Part shown: positions 53,543-64,000 of the stretch, in pieces
How positions within the stretch are numbered: the first letter of the stretch is position 1
Layout of the letters: each line of letters opens with the position of its first letter
Source: Venturia oleaginea
Lineage: Eukaryota; Ascomycota; Dothideomycetes; Venturiales; Venturiaceae
Assembly (NCBI GenBank): GCA_013176395.1
Contig: JABMLP010000013.1
Coordinates: 930,001 to 994,000, forward strand
Length of the DNA stretch: 64,000 nt
Direction: 5' to 3'
The notes under the pieces: model-generated
Seen by the model: the letters and a program-made list of their open reading frames with translations, nothing else
Database searches by the model: none
What the model was told of the DNA's origin: nothing
Made by a program: the position numbers and the translations under genes

Positions 53543-54361
53543 ATGTCTGTTCCATCACGTACTTTCTCCAGAGACGAGCCTCTTACCCGCCGCGAATATG
53601 AAACTATGGGCCACGCAGCCAACACTGCCATGCGTCGCTCTGAACGAGCAGTCCGGAATTGGCCTGAAGCAACTTATCACGAAGCTATTTTTGTGTACTG
53701 GGCATTGATCGGAAATCTGGTAGTGGAATTGGACTTCTTCTGTCCCTCACCTCCACATATTCAGCTGTATAAGGACTGGGTGGCGTACCATGAGACCATG
53801 CAGGGGCAGCATGTAGCTGCGGTGGTTGGACAACGACCGCAACAGTCAACGAGCGCTTCAATGGACCATCTTGCCTTTGCAAGGCAAAGACGCATCGATC
53901 TTCGGCAGAGACTTGACGAATTAAGGGCTGCTGAGTTGATAGAGAGCGCGCATGAGGAATCTGCTATTCAAAGAGCCACGAAACAACGTGACCGGGGCGA
54001 ATTGAGTAAACATCGGGAGCGGGTGACTGCTTTGCAGCGAGTGGCAGCGACCAACCGTGCTACCGCTTTAGGAGTTTCTGGAACTACGAGTACGGCACCA
54101 GCAGCCATGACTTCTCCGAGTGACAGAACTGCCTCTTCTCTAGCCCCGATTTCTACCCAAGTATTCTCCGATATCCTTGAGTCCAGTCATTCTAATAGCA
54201 GTGGTAGTCAACCCGCGGGTTTCCCCGCCAGTAACTCACCCTTTGTGTATCAACCACCCTCTGTGGCCCACAAAGACTCCACCAACACGGCATCCATAAT
54301 ACCAAATACCAATAACCCATTCCACCCACATCATCACAACCCACCCTCCCCAACCCAGTGA
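53543..54361 (+). CDS. Hypothetical protein with helical middle and disordered tail
   Basis: Intronless, 272 residues. Residues 1-100 include LTRREYETMGHAANTAMRRS and an aromatic, hydrophobic HEAIFVYWALIGNLVVELDF. Residues 105-180 are a charged helix with many Arg, Glu and Ala (RQRRIDLRQRLDELRAAELI), likely a coiled coil. The rest is Ser/Thr/Pro/Asn-rich and ends HPHHHNPPSPTQ. The ATG has a purine at -3 (gagATGtc). No family recognised. The steady frame, absence of stops and coherent segments support a real gene. Confidence 0.6.
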   Translation: MSVPSRTFSRDEPLTRREYETMGHAANTAMRRSERAVRNWPEATYHEAIFVYWALIGNLVVELDFFCPSPPHIQLYKDWVAYHETMQGQHVAAVVGQRPQQSTSASMDHLAFARQRRIDLRQRLDELRAAELIESAHEESAIQRATKQRDRGELSKHRERVTALQRVAATNRATALGVSGTTSTAPAAMTSPSDRTASSLAPISTQVFSDILESSHSNSSGSQPAGFPASNSPFVYQPPSVAHKDSTNTASIIPNTNNPFHPHHHNPPSPTQ

Positions 54362-56198
54362 GGAAAAACCAAAGAAAAAAGCACTCTTCCAAAACTATCA
54401 AATTGAGGTACAAGCCTCGTAAACCCAGCCCATTCCAGACTAGTTCATCACCACGACCAAACTCGGGTCGATGTCGATCTACTCTAGCGTTCTTTCCTCG
54501 CCAATTCCTCCCAAAAGACCGGATAGACCGACAGGCGATCTGCGGCAGCTATTTTCGTTTCGCGCTTCGCGTCGCGTTCGCGTCTTGGTGATGTTTAAAA
54601 AAAAACCAAAGAAACTACTTGTTTACGGACACTATTTTGAGCTGAGTGAGAGAACTACTTAGCATACTAGATCGAGATGGTGAACCGTGGGACTGGGAAT
54701 TACTTGGGAAGATGGGTATTTTGGCTTGTCCTTATCGGGAAGGGATCGTTTGGTAGAGGGGGAGGGGGGGAGGGGAGGGGGTTCGGGGGGAGAATGGGAA
54801 TGGGATTCAAGACGAATCATAATGGTGTTGTGAAGAGATGGATGTTATTGGGTTACAAATTCTTTGCCCTGGATTGCTCCAAATTCGATGAGGGTAATGG
54901 AGAGTTCGGAAGAAGTGGATTTTTTTATGGTGAGTGAGATGGGATTCTTCTGCCTACTCACGCTTGGTCAAGTCCTTAGGTCGAAATCCAAACGCATCTT
55001 TCGTTCCTTCCACGTCAAATTCGACATGTATATCCATAGCCTCTACACTAATCATTCCCAAAGTCACAGAGAATTCGTCATCATAGGCTCCGAATTTCAT
55101 GGCGCGTAAACACGATGGACTTGGTTGAAGGCATTCAAGTATGTAACAGCCGAGATGCAAGGCTGAACATTCGTATTTGAAGCGAAACGCAATGTGGTCC
55201 AACACACCAACACTAACACCAACGGCCTAGACCGCGGCCTCGGCGACATCGATCCCACCAGGAAAAAAAAGCCCTCAGTTCCCAAATAGCTGCTGCGTGG
55301 GATATACTGCCGATACCTTCTGTATGGTGCACGAATTCGCTCAAATTGACATTGCGGAGGAGCCAGATGAACCAGCCGAACACGACCCATCGCGCAACGA
55401 GGCAGTGCACAAACAATGCTCTCAAGAACCGCAAGGCACGCAAGATTCCGAGGATGCACTCCATGGTCTAGACCAGACCTACTATGTGTATATTGTGTAT
55501 ATCAAAATCGGGCATCAGTGCGGCATTCAAAGTTTCAAGGGTATGGTGACGGTGGTGAAGGTGATATGCGCAAGGCTGGACAATAGTATCCCAGTGTCTA
55601 TCCCGCACACAACATGGCCAGTTTTCGCAACTCTCGACAATCCTATTTGTGGGATGAGTGGATGATTAAAACAGCTGCTTGGAGAGGGAGAAGTGTAATT
55701 GGGTAGGCCAAGTGCAAAGGGTAGTTGATGAAGAATAGATGTTTATGTGATGGTAAAAAATCGACATGTGAGATTTGTTGGGGAAAAGCTGAAACACATG
55801 CAAGGCTTCGGGTCAGAGCGTTCTCGTGCCGCTTCTAAAATGCTTCGAGAAGCAGGGATCATCAGCCTGTTGGTGGGCTGATCTCAAGCTGTCCGTGCGC
55901 ACTACGCAGGAATGAAAAAATTGTTAGTGGAATGGGGTAAGCCGGGATGGCTCATCAATTCTCCACCGTCATCGCCCGTGGGAGGGAACAAAGGCTCCAG
56001 AGATGGGGTGAGCCGCCGCCTGCAAGAGGGGTAAGACGTGCTGATGGATCATGAGTAGTGAGTCTAGAATTATAATATGCCAAAACTCTCTATCAACGAC
56101 CTAATGAGGTATATGGAGCTTTTTAAGCTCGGGACGAGATGATGTGCCCAAACGCCAAGTCCTGCCCCGATTCTATTTTGACCCGAAATATGAAAATA
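54362..56198. other. Intergenic with a G-rich tract and a possible minus-strand ORF
   Basis: 54,752-54,810 is very G-rich. On the minus strand 55,205-54,954 encodes an 83-residue frame (KFGAYDDEFSVTLGMISVEA ... VEFDVEGTKDAFGFRPKDLT) that reads like the end of a real protein, but no upstream exon could be joined. A plus frame at 55,297-55,665 overlaps it loosely. Neither is called. Confidence 0.4.
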
Positions 56199-56931
56199 TC
56201 ATGAGCTCTTCTCCTCCTGGCCGGTCAGGAGAGTGTAGACGGGCGCACTCAGCGTGTCGCGGCCTTTGAGGAAGTCCAGTTCCAGTATGAAAATGAAACC
56301 AAGGAGGTTTCCACCAAGCTTTTTGACGAGCGACTCAGCAGCAGCAGCGGAGCCACCTATTTGATTGTTAGCCGTGTTCTCAAGAGACGCTCGCAGCTTG
56401 AATCATCTTACCCGTGGCTATAATGTCGTCAACTATCAAAACCTTTTGCCCCGCCTTGATGCCATCTTTCTGAATCTGGAAGAAATCCTCGCCGTATTCT
56501 TTTTTGAACGATGCTGTTTCTGTTGGTCCAGGTAGCTTTCCTCTCTTGCGAACTGGCACAAATGCAGCTCCCAATCTCAATGCGAGTGTAGGTCCAAAGA
56601 GAAAGCCTCGAGCATCCAGGCCTACAATCACATCCGGCTTGTTCTCTTCCCCGTATGCTTCTTTGACGTGTAGTTCGAGGGCTCGCTGGAGGGATTCGTG
56701 CAACTCTGGATTGGCGAATATGGGCAGGATGTCCTCGAAGAGAATGCCCGGCGACGGAAAGTCTGGGAACTGACGCAGCGAGTTTCGTAGGCCTATCTTA
56801 AGACTGGAGAGTTCGGAGGCGCTGGCGGGGGTGGAGGAGGAGAGTCTTCCTTGGGCATTGTCGGCTTGAGGATTGGAGGGGTTAGAGGGTGAGTCAATGG
56901 AGAGAGCGTGGGACGGGTCTGAGGTGGACAT
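56199..56931 (-). CDS. APT1: Adenine phosphoribosyltransferase
   Basis: Makes AMP from adenine and PRPP in purine salvage, in the cytosol. Exons 56931-56412 and 56356-56199 (55-nt intron) give 225 residues. Core motifs: [20 protein letters not shown], then [20 protein letters not shown], the flexible loop [10 protein letters not shown] and the PRPP-binding loop [17 protein letters not shown], split by the intron inside the ATG-G turn. The first 45 residues are a Ser/Pro/Asn-rich extension not needed for the fold, so a later start is conceivable, but no in-frame ATG lies between it and the core. The family normally has about 180-190 residues. Confidence 0.93.
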
Positions 56932-58448
56932 GGTGACAGAATGTGGGCGGTTCCTGATTCAAATATGTTGGTGTGAGGCAACAGCCGCGAGGCTCGGAAG
57001 AACGAAGGGCTTGCTTGGGCTTGGGCTTGTTTGGATGGAGAATGGTACGGAGCTAGGTTGCGTGTGTGCAGGGTAAGACAGACGGCTACCAAACTCTAAG
57101 CAGCCGAAGCTAGTGCTTCTTTGTATTCACAGTAGGCTGCGCTATGCTACGCGGGATAGAATGCGTGCTATGGGTGCTATGAGTGCTAGGCGTGCTCTGG
57201 GTGCTATGCGTGCATCCAGGATGCCAATGGTTGAATTGATTGACACAACAGCCTGCATAATTGGGGAAAGGCCCGCCAGTTGCCTCGATGCATCGAGGAG
57301 TGAGTGATCGGTGAGCACCCGCAACTACTCGTCAGCCTGTCCCCATCCGTGTACTCAAGTACGAACAGTCGCCGAGGAACAAGGTTCAGGCAAGCGATGG
57401 GGCCGTAGCAACTAGAGGTAGTACACTTGGCCCAATAGCATCCAGTCTGTGATTCCAACAATATCCATAGACGTTTCTCGACCGCCAACAGATTCCTTGT
57501 GCAAGAAGCAGAGCCCGCTGTACCACTCGGTCCTGATAAGAACAGCGATAGGGATCGGTGCCCTCTCGCTCGCCAGGCAAAGGTCGGTCCCGGTTTCAGA
57601 AGATTCACATGTACTACTATGTACATAGTCTTTCTCATGCACATGGCCGCTGCGTCTGCCTATTGGTTTGCTGGCGTTTGGGCAGTTGCATAATATGTTA
57701 GATAATACTATTGCATCCGTCGGCAGGCTCCCACGCTCGATTGATTATAGCTGCACAAGCAATCAATTCCTTGAACCTTTGGGACCGCCCTTGGTCTGAG
57801 AGAGCAGTAATAATATCAAGCCCTGCAAAGAGTACCAAGGAGAGCACGCCATATCTGCCTTCTGCTTGCAGTCGGCAACGTCTCGATGCGGTCGACGCGG
57901 GTAGACTGCGTACGCTTCGTGCTGCATGTTGGTAGTGCTTCACGCGTCTGGGATGATACATATATCCGGCGATGGAGCAGAAAATTACTTCTTTAGTGCC
58001 TCAAATTGCCCATCGCTGGCTGAGTCTAGTGCATTGCGGACACGCTTACTGTCTCTCATGTCAAGCAGAATGTGAGATATTCTCAATGTCAACGGATGGA
58101 AGCCCGCGACTGTGCTTAGCTGGAATACTTCTAGAACTCTTCTATACCTAGCCGAGGAGTGTGGTAAGACTCTCCAACTCGACTTGACAGCGGAATCAGC
58201 GCGTCTTCAACATTCATCCTCGCTTTCGCAAAAGCATTCCAGACTTGCTGCGATAATGAGGACCGAATGGATCGCATAGGGGCGTGTTTCCACATCTTTA
58301 GGCTCGCGATGCCATGTGTGGTCAAGTCAACATGTCCAATTTTGGTTTCACAGCAGCTTCTTCAGTTCATGTCCGCTTCCAGTACTTCCAAAGAACCCAA
58401 GTTGCGCTCGGGAAGCGGTGCTCTAATTCGAGATAACAGGCTTTGGAC
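56932..58448. other. Intergenic with a short tandem repeat
   Basis: About 1.5 kb without a supported gene. 57,131-57,215 holds six or seven imperfect copies of a GTGCTATG(GG/AG) motif of 10-13 bp. A 64-codon minus frame at 58,131-58,325 (VWNAFAKARMNVEDALIPLS) could be a fragment of a larger fungal gene but stands alone. Confidence 0.4.
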
Positions 58449-60168
58449 ATGAATCAACGAAGTAGCTGCGGCGCTCAGGGAAAAGAGTATTGTTGGGCCG
58501 GTGAAAGTGTTTCTGAGGGCATGCCACACACACTTGGTAAAAACAGCGAAACCGGCGGGATCGAGAAGGATAAGCTTATCACGCCCGCTACCTCAGAATC
58601 CATCGAAAACCCTGTGGCGGAACCAGGCATGACTTGCGAAGTCAAGAACCTTTACAGTGGACGCGAGGATCGTCACGGCCGATATCAATGGAAAGAGACC
58701 ATTCCGAAGAATAATAAGCCTGTGGAAACTGCCGAAACTGCCAAAAATGCTTTGCTAGTCCGCAACAAAAAGGTCTATGACAATCCAAAAAAAATTAAAA
58801 AATTAAAAATTAAAAAAATTGTGGTGCAAAGCCCTTTTATCAAGCGTCTTCTCCAAAAGGTTCTTAAAGACTATCCGAGCCTCAGTCTTGACTTGCGCAC
58901 GCTCGAGTTTACAGGAAATTTCGAGCCCATTATTCATCGTTCGGCAAAGCTGCAAGAAACCATTTCAGAACTCGATGACACATCTGACGAAGGTCGGGAG
59001 ACGAAGAAACATGCAGAGCTTCTGTTCTCGGTCTTGAAGACAGAATTCAGCCATGTCATCGACAATTCTCAAGACATGATGAGTAAGGGAGTCATCACCT
59101 TTGAACTCTTGTGGACCATATCCCAGCCGGCAGCCCTGGTTTACTCTCGGCAGGACGGGAAGGATATAGCTTTGAAGCTTACCACCACCACGTACTGTGT
59201 CGATCAAACTGGCACTCCAATCCTCGCTCTTGGCGGAATGATTCCGGCGATGACAACGACATGGAGGTGGATGACGGAGGGATACCTCTTGATGGACATT
59301 TCATGAACGAAGATAGTGCGGCGAACAGTCCAGCACTGACGGCCGAGCAGGAGATGATATGCACCGCCCTCGTACGAGAATAATCATTAAAGACCAAGGT
59401 AGGTTTATCTTCATACCGTCCGCCTCTACCCTTGGCTCTATTAGCGACATTACGTGGAACGTAGGCGCATTTGAACGCTTGGTACTTCCGCCCATGCAAA
59501 AAGAGCTCATCTTGGGCTTCACCGGATCTCAAAACTGCTACAAGGACAGCGAAGACGCTTTCGACGACGTGATCGAGGGCAAGAGGAAAGGCATGATTCT
59601 CCTGTTGTGTGGACCTCCAGGCGTGGGCAAGACCCTGGCTGCAGAGTCTGTCGCCGAGGAAATGAAAGTGCCACTGTACTGCATGACTGCAGGTGATCTT
59701 GGATTTGATCCACGTGCCGTGGAGACTTCACTGCACGCGGTTCTGGAAATGTGCACGAAATGGAACGCCATCCTACTCTTGGACGAGACCGATGTCCTCC
59801 TTGAGCAGAACAAGCTGGTCTCAATCTTCCTCCGTGTACTCGAATACTCCGACTGCATTCTATTCCTCACCACGAACCGAGTCCAGACATTCGATGCTGC
59901 CCTCCAGAGTCGTATCCACATTAGGTTTGTGAAACTGTTAAAATCTTACAAGAAAGAATTGACCATGTATAGTCTCGATTATCCCAACCTCTCCGTCGAG
60001 TGAAGACGTACCGTCTGGACGAATTTCTTGCCATCCCGGCAGCACTCAATCACAGATACACAAATGGGCAAGCTGTCAAATATGGACATGAATGGGCGCC
60101 AGATCAAGAACGTTCTCAACATAGCTCAGCTACTTGCACGTCGAATGGCTTCTGTTTTGACAGTTTAA
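58449..60168 (+). pseudogene. AAA+ ATPase of the fungal DUF7025-AAA type, decayed
   Basis: The N-terminal frame (58,449-59,306) contains SPFIKRLLQKVLKDYPSLSL, FELLWTISQPAALVYSRQDG and TTYCVDQTGTPILAL, as in the N-terminal domain of large fungal AAA proteins. A shift near 59,215-59,240 moves the frame to one ending ALTAEQEMICTALVRE and a TAA just before SLKTK, where intact relatives read through. A possible intron (about 59,399-59,444) leads to DITWNVGAFERLVLPPMQKE, Walker A GPPGVGKT, Walker B AILLLDETD (E and the second D kept) and ILFLTTNRVQTFDAALQSRI. The segment after Walker B is shortened. After the stop at 60,003 another frame gives MDMNGRQIKNVLNIAQLLA, the expected C-terminal helix, to 60,168. 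The A-rich 58,785-58,822 encodes KKIKKLKIKKI. Several independent lesions make it a pseudogene. Confidence 0.75.
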
Positions 60169-60394
60169 CTCGATGGTAGACTCGTAGAAACGGATGCGAA
60201 TTGATGACATCGCTGTGAATATGCTGATCAGTACTGAGTGAATGATGCTCAACACTTCACAATCTCCGTCACCACTCACCAGCACGCGCACTGTTTCCCG
60301 ACGCTGTTTCCCATTTGCACACTGCGCCAAGCTGTTTGCCATGAATATATCTACTAATAAAGACCTCATTGCTTATTCATAAGCCTTTATCATT
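60169..60394. other. Short intergenic region
   Basis: About 225 bp between the AAA pseudogene and the next frame; nothing seen. Confidence 0.3.
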
Positions 60395-62482
60395 ATGCCA
60401 TATCGCGATCCGTATACATGTGGTGTGTGCAAGAAGCTCCACACTGGAGCAAACTACAGGAGTACCGATTCCGATGAGGAAATCGATAGCGGGCTGCTCA
60501 AGGCCATGAGTAGATTGGTACCAAAGGAAGTTCCGGAGTCCGTGGACGTAACTCGCCCGGAGCCGCGAGCGCGAGCGCAGTCGAGTTCTTCAACCGATTC
60601 ATGGGAGAGAGAGGACTCATCGTTACTATGCGAGGAACGTATACCTACGCTCTCAATCTATCGAAAAGCAATAGCGCCTTTGTCAGGTCAAAGGCAGGAG
60701 AGCAAGGCGCCTTTCACCAATGCCGTTTTGCCTGAAGCAAATGCGCATCGTCAGCAAATTCTGAATATGGAAAATGCTCCGTCACACCGTCGCTACGACT
60801 CTGGCATCCAAGAACGACGACAGAGTGACGATTATCAAATGCCGTCCTCGCCAAATCATCACTACTCCCAGATCTCTGCATTACCCAAACCTCTGCGAAT
60901 ACCTGATCGCCAGGCGCCACGACAGTTTGCCGGTCAGCATCGACGGAGCGACAAGGATGAACAGTTTGGTCCCAATGTACAGCAACAGCCTGATGTTCAG
61001 CCCCGAAGAAGCGATGCGCCCGAGAGGGCTCTATGCCCCGCGCAGGAACATAAGGTCACACCAGGCTATTCGCAAAGACCAGAGACATTACATCAATCAC
61101 AGATGGACCGCCACCGTAGTGGTCATCCTCGATACCAGCAGGATAGCCAAGAAGGGAGAATACCTCCCCCGCCAAGAAGGGAGCAGCATCAATATCCTTC
61201 TCAAACCAACCTCGAACGCAGCGATTCTCAGCCAAAATCTAGAATTGGCCAAGAAGCGACGGATTACGCCGCTCATCAATGTGGAAATACACAGCCAAAT
61301 TGCGGATACAATCCACAGGCAACGCCCACTTTCACTCAGCCTTGCGCTCCGCCTCCACTGCCTACTGGATCTGGACATAAGCGTATTCAGCTTACTCGTC
61401 ATGACACCACCTGGGGCCACTTCGTTGACGCAGACAAAGCGCCACATCAGGGCCGGGAACAGGAACGTGAGCGTGGCGATGAACATCAAATTTAAAGCAA
61501 AGAAAACTTCAACCGACATCCTGATGACCGTGTAACGGAGAATAGTAAGCGTAAAAATGGAAGAGTCACGATCGACCACCCTCAGACGCGCTCCAACAGG
61601 GGTTTTGAAGAGGAGGAAGATGCTATAACTCAGATCGGAGACATCTTCGCAGCAGCTAAACACGCCCAAGATCGTGAGTATGGCAATCCACCAACACTTC
61701 AAATTAGGAATGAGGAACATCGACAGCGTACTGAAGCCCAAATTAATCAAGAACCAAGGGGGGACGGTTCACGTCCGCTAGGCGACTTGCAAAAGTCGTT
61801 TAAGAAAGCCAGAGAAGAAGAGGATGCGTACAATGCTGCTGTTCGTGAGCGTGATTCCAAACAGCACCATGGGAGCATCCACAGACGACGGGAAGAAAAG
61901 CCCCATCGACATGAACATCCCGGCAAACAAAAACGACAAGAAAGAACGACGGCAGAAGAAGCCGCGTCCGCCACTTCCCACCAAAACCAGAAATCAACCA
62001 GCCCCAGAAGAAAAGAAGAAGGTCGATCAAATCCCTCCCACCAAAACACCAACGCACCACAGACATCCTATACAAACTCAGAAAACAAACCAGAACCAAA
62101 ACACCAAGACCACCACCACGAACCCACCCCTCAAACCCTCCACGCCCGCAAAATCTGAAAACAATATTACCACCACACCCGCCAACTCTCCGACATCATT
62201 GCCTCAATCCGCTACACAACCCTGAACCCCCCGGGCGACACAATACACCCCTCGTACAAAAACGTCCTCCCGAACCCCATCCTCAAGGATACCTATTTCC
62301 TCCGTCCCCATCCACGGGTTACGTTAAACAGGGAGGAAAAGAGGGAGAAGGAAAGGAGACAGGTGCACTGGGAGTGTGCGCTTAATAGGTTGGAGGGGAG
62401 GATTCCGGATGAGGATGTGGGGGGGAATTGGATGAAAGGGTTTTTGGAGGAGAATCCTTGGTGTTGGGGCCAGAGAAGGTAG
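60395..62482 (+). pseudogene. 695-codon hydrophilic protein frame interrupted by two stops
   Basis: One frame runs from ATG 60395 (MPYRDPYTCGVCKKLHTGAN) to TAG 62480-62482. It is broken only by TAA at 61493-61495 and TGA at 62156-62158. Pieces are 366, 220 and 107 codons. Composition stays the same across the breaks: Gln/Arg/Ser/Pro/His-rich, with FEEEEDAITQIGDIFAAAKH and a helical KSFKKAREEEDAYNAAVRER in the middle, and an ordered end PILKDTYFLRPHPRVTLNRE, LEGRIPDEDVGGNWMKGFLE, ENPWCWGQRR. Each stop is one C-to-T change from CAA or CGA. No GT-AG intron of normal length removes either. The N-terminal CGVC plus later His could bind metal. No family recognised. Either a recently disabled gene or, less likely, one using readthrough. 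Confidence 0.6.
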
Positions 62483-63084
62483 GGAGGGGCTTATGGGGGT
62501 TGTGTTGTGGTGTGAATGGGTTTCTGGTTCTGTTGGTGATGCGTGCGTGGGATGGAGATGTTTGGGGGGGGGGATTTCATATGGAGACTTGAAGAAGGAT
62601 TTATGGGTATTTAGGGATTCATCGTTGGTATTAGGCGTCAAGGTTGATGAGAGAAAGATTTTATTTTGTTCTTTGTGAGTCCATGGTTTCATGGTGGAGA
62701 TCGAGCATCGCTCCGAAGGAATTGAATGCTGTATGAGCAAGCGGCATCGAATTGGGGAACGCTTCCCAATCGTCCGGTGTTTGACAATTCAAGCCTTGTA
62801 GACCAAACCTTTGATCCAATTTACATTATTCATTACACCCTTGGCAACACCTGCGTGCCCGTCCTCTATTTCCAAGACCAAGATTAGCTTTCTTTTTAGC
62901 CTCGTTCGAATCTAGATCGATATTGCTAAATTTCTGGCAAAACTTGATTTTTCACATTGCCAGAGATGTACCAATGTCGATCTCGTTCACGATTGGGGTA
63001 TCGCAAACAGTTTTGCGTGCCATATCGAAAGGAGATGAAATTGGCAGCCCCAGTCGTGGCAATTTCCACATACCATTGAACCGT
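62483..63084. other. Intergenic
   Basis: Contains a run of nine G near 62,566 and palindrome copy C (62,914-62,983). The rest, up to 63,084, is the 3' region of the phosphatase gene. Confidence 0.4.
62914..62983. repeat. Dispersed palindrome, copy C (intergenic)
   Basis: AGATCGATATTGCTAAATTT CTGGCAA, spacer, CATTGCCAGAGATGTACCAA TGTCGATCT. Both arms are recognisable. It lies about 100 bp beyond the 3' end of the phosphatase coding region. Its right flank and that of copy E both contain a CCCAG[CT]CGTGG block. Confidence 0.7.
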
Positions 63085-64000
63085 CTAAGCCTTGATATCG
63101 ACAGCGCTGGTGGTAGGACTCAGCCCTTTACCCGCCATTATTTCCTTGCTAACAAGTCTGAAACCACCGACGAGCATGACCAGAACTTCCAAACCCAAGA
63201 TAACAGCCAAAGTAACCATAGCACCAATGACACCAGCCACAGCCTTGGAAATCCCACCGCTGTTCTCTTTTGAGCCAGATTCAGAGGAGGTAGAACCAGT
63301 AGAGCTGGATCCAGACGCGTAAGCTGCGCAAGTACCCGTGGTGTTACCGCAAGCATGGCACCACTGCTCCGTCGTGCTGACAGCAATGGAGCTCATCTTA
63401 GCGTTGAAGGTAGTCCAAGGAATGGATGTTTCTGATCCACCGAAAAGTGGGTAGACGGTTGGTTCAGAGGAATTGGAAGCAGTGCCGTTGTGGAACAAGA
63501 AGCGGACTTGCAAGTCACTGGCAGCTGGGAAACCAGATTGAGTGCCGTTGGCAAAGAGCTCGAATACCATGGACGAAGCGTAGTCTGGGATACCATGAAA
63601 GTCTCCGTTGGCCATTGTCAAGTTTGCGAGACCGAAGTAGGAGAGGAAGGAGGCGTAGGCACCAAATTGGATGCCCATGTTGGATGTGCCGTTGGTTTTG
63701 ATGGTGTTGTTGAGGAACTTGAGGATCTCGCCTGCAAGCTGCATTCCTGGCATGGCGCGGACATTTCCAGGTTCGGAAGCGTTATATGCAAGACCGAATT
63801 CGTGGCTATCGGCCAGGGTGCGCAGTTGGAAGAGAGTGTCATTGGTCAATACAGATTCGGACTGGATAGTGGCATTATGGGTCTCGGCTACATTGATCAA
63901 ATCGAAGACTGGGACACTGTCAAATTTTCTGCTTATGATCACAAGCTCTCGATCTTACCAGTGTAAGCATTCTTGAAATTGGTGTAGTTGGCAGAAAAAG
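63085..64000 (-). CDS. Histidine acid phosphatase-like protein, C-terminal part (cut by window edge)
   Basis: A secreted or cell-surface phosphomonoesterase of the branch-2 histidine phosphatase family. The visible frame (63,942-63,085) gives about 285 residues: SVPVFDLINVAETHNATIQS, FGLAYNASEPGNVRAMPGMQ with LAGEILKFLNN, and SSMVFELFANG. Six or more N-x-[ST] sites and a paired-Cys segment (WCHACGNTTGTCAAY) point to the secretory route. After a Ser/Gly-rich linker the C-terminus has a membrane helix (GVIGAMVTLAVILGLEVLVM), so it is probably anchored with the enzyme outside. The catalytic RHG motif lies upstream, beyond the window. Upstream of 63,942 a gtaaga near 63,965 suggests another exon (SANYTNFKNAYT); the junction is not settled. 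Confidence 0.75.

Noticed and set aside
61465..61496. Intron gtgagc...aaag that would remove the first stop of the 695-codon frame
   Set aside because: Only about 31 nt long, below the usual minimum for spliceosomal introns here (about 48 nt in this window).
1..64000. tRNA, rRNA or CRISPR arrays
   Set aside because: No T-arm-like GGTTCGA-x-TCC with matching acceptor stem was seen, no rRNA-like sequence, and no spaced direct repeats of CRISPR type; a covariance search was not possible.

Overview
This window looks like nuclear DNA of a filamentous ascomycete (Pezizomycotina). Most genes have short GT-AG introns of about 48-150 nt with CTAAC/CTGAC-like branch sites. The recognisable proteins have fungal architecture: PEX2, a Kap120-type importin, a Nej1/XLF end-joining factor, a C-terminal two-finger C2H2 regulator, and mitochondrial thioesterase-like and RidA proteins. 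DNA transposons are present in decayed form, and several inactive genes carry stops one C-to-T change away from CAA or CGA, as expected of a lineage with repeat-induced point mutation (RIP). Class and species cannot be fixed from the sequence. No rRNA, tRNA or CRISPR was seen.

Layout. 1-8.3 kb: the 5' part of an alpha/beta-hydrolase gene leaving the window on the minus strand, a shared upstream region holding a 7 x 11-bp repeat, a dihydroxy-acid dehydratase paralogue, two related small proteins, a full-length Tc1/mariner copy with its inverted repeats, and a Nej1/XLF gene whose linker contains a tandem repeat. 8.3-17.7 kb: decayed intergenic DNA around a long gene with two CCHC zinc knuckles. 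Two of its introns carry copies of a dispersed ~70-bp palindrome, which also occurs at three other places in the window. 17.7-25.3 kb: a transposon and repeat island with an internally deleted Fot1/pogo element, a frameshifted hAT element, a 528-bp inverted-repeat element and a 353-bp tandem duplication. 25.3-29.3 kb: RidA, a phosphate-transporter remnant and PEX2.

29.3-47 kb is gene-poor. Its one confident gene is an FlbC-like C2H2 regulator at 36.7-37.8 kb, with about 7 kb and 8 kb of apparently non-coding DNA on its two sides. That DNA includes a 23-bp minisatellite, a hairpin and dispersed inverted repeats. 47-57 kb is a compact housekeeping block: a hot-dog thioesterase-like protein divergent from a Kap120/importin-11 homologue, two hypothetical genes, and adenine phosphoribosyltransferase. 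58-62.5 kb holds two disabled genes: an AAA-ATPase pseudogene, and a 695-codon frame broken by exactly two stops. The window ends inside a histidine acid phosphatase gene on the minus strand.

The genes do not form one pathway. The observation most worth following is the palindromic, introner-like repeat family. Exon models were made by eye from splice consensus and frame continuity, so boundaries may be off by a base or more, most likely where noted.
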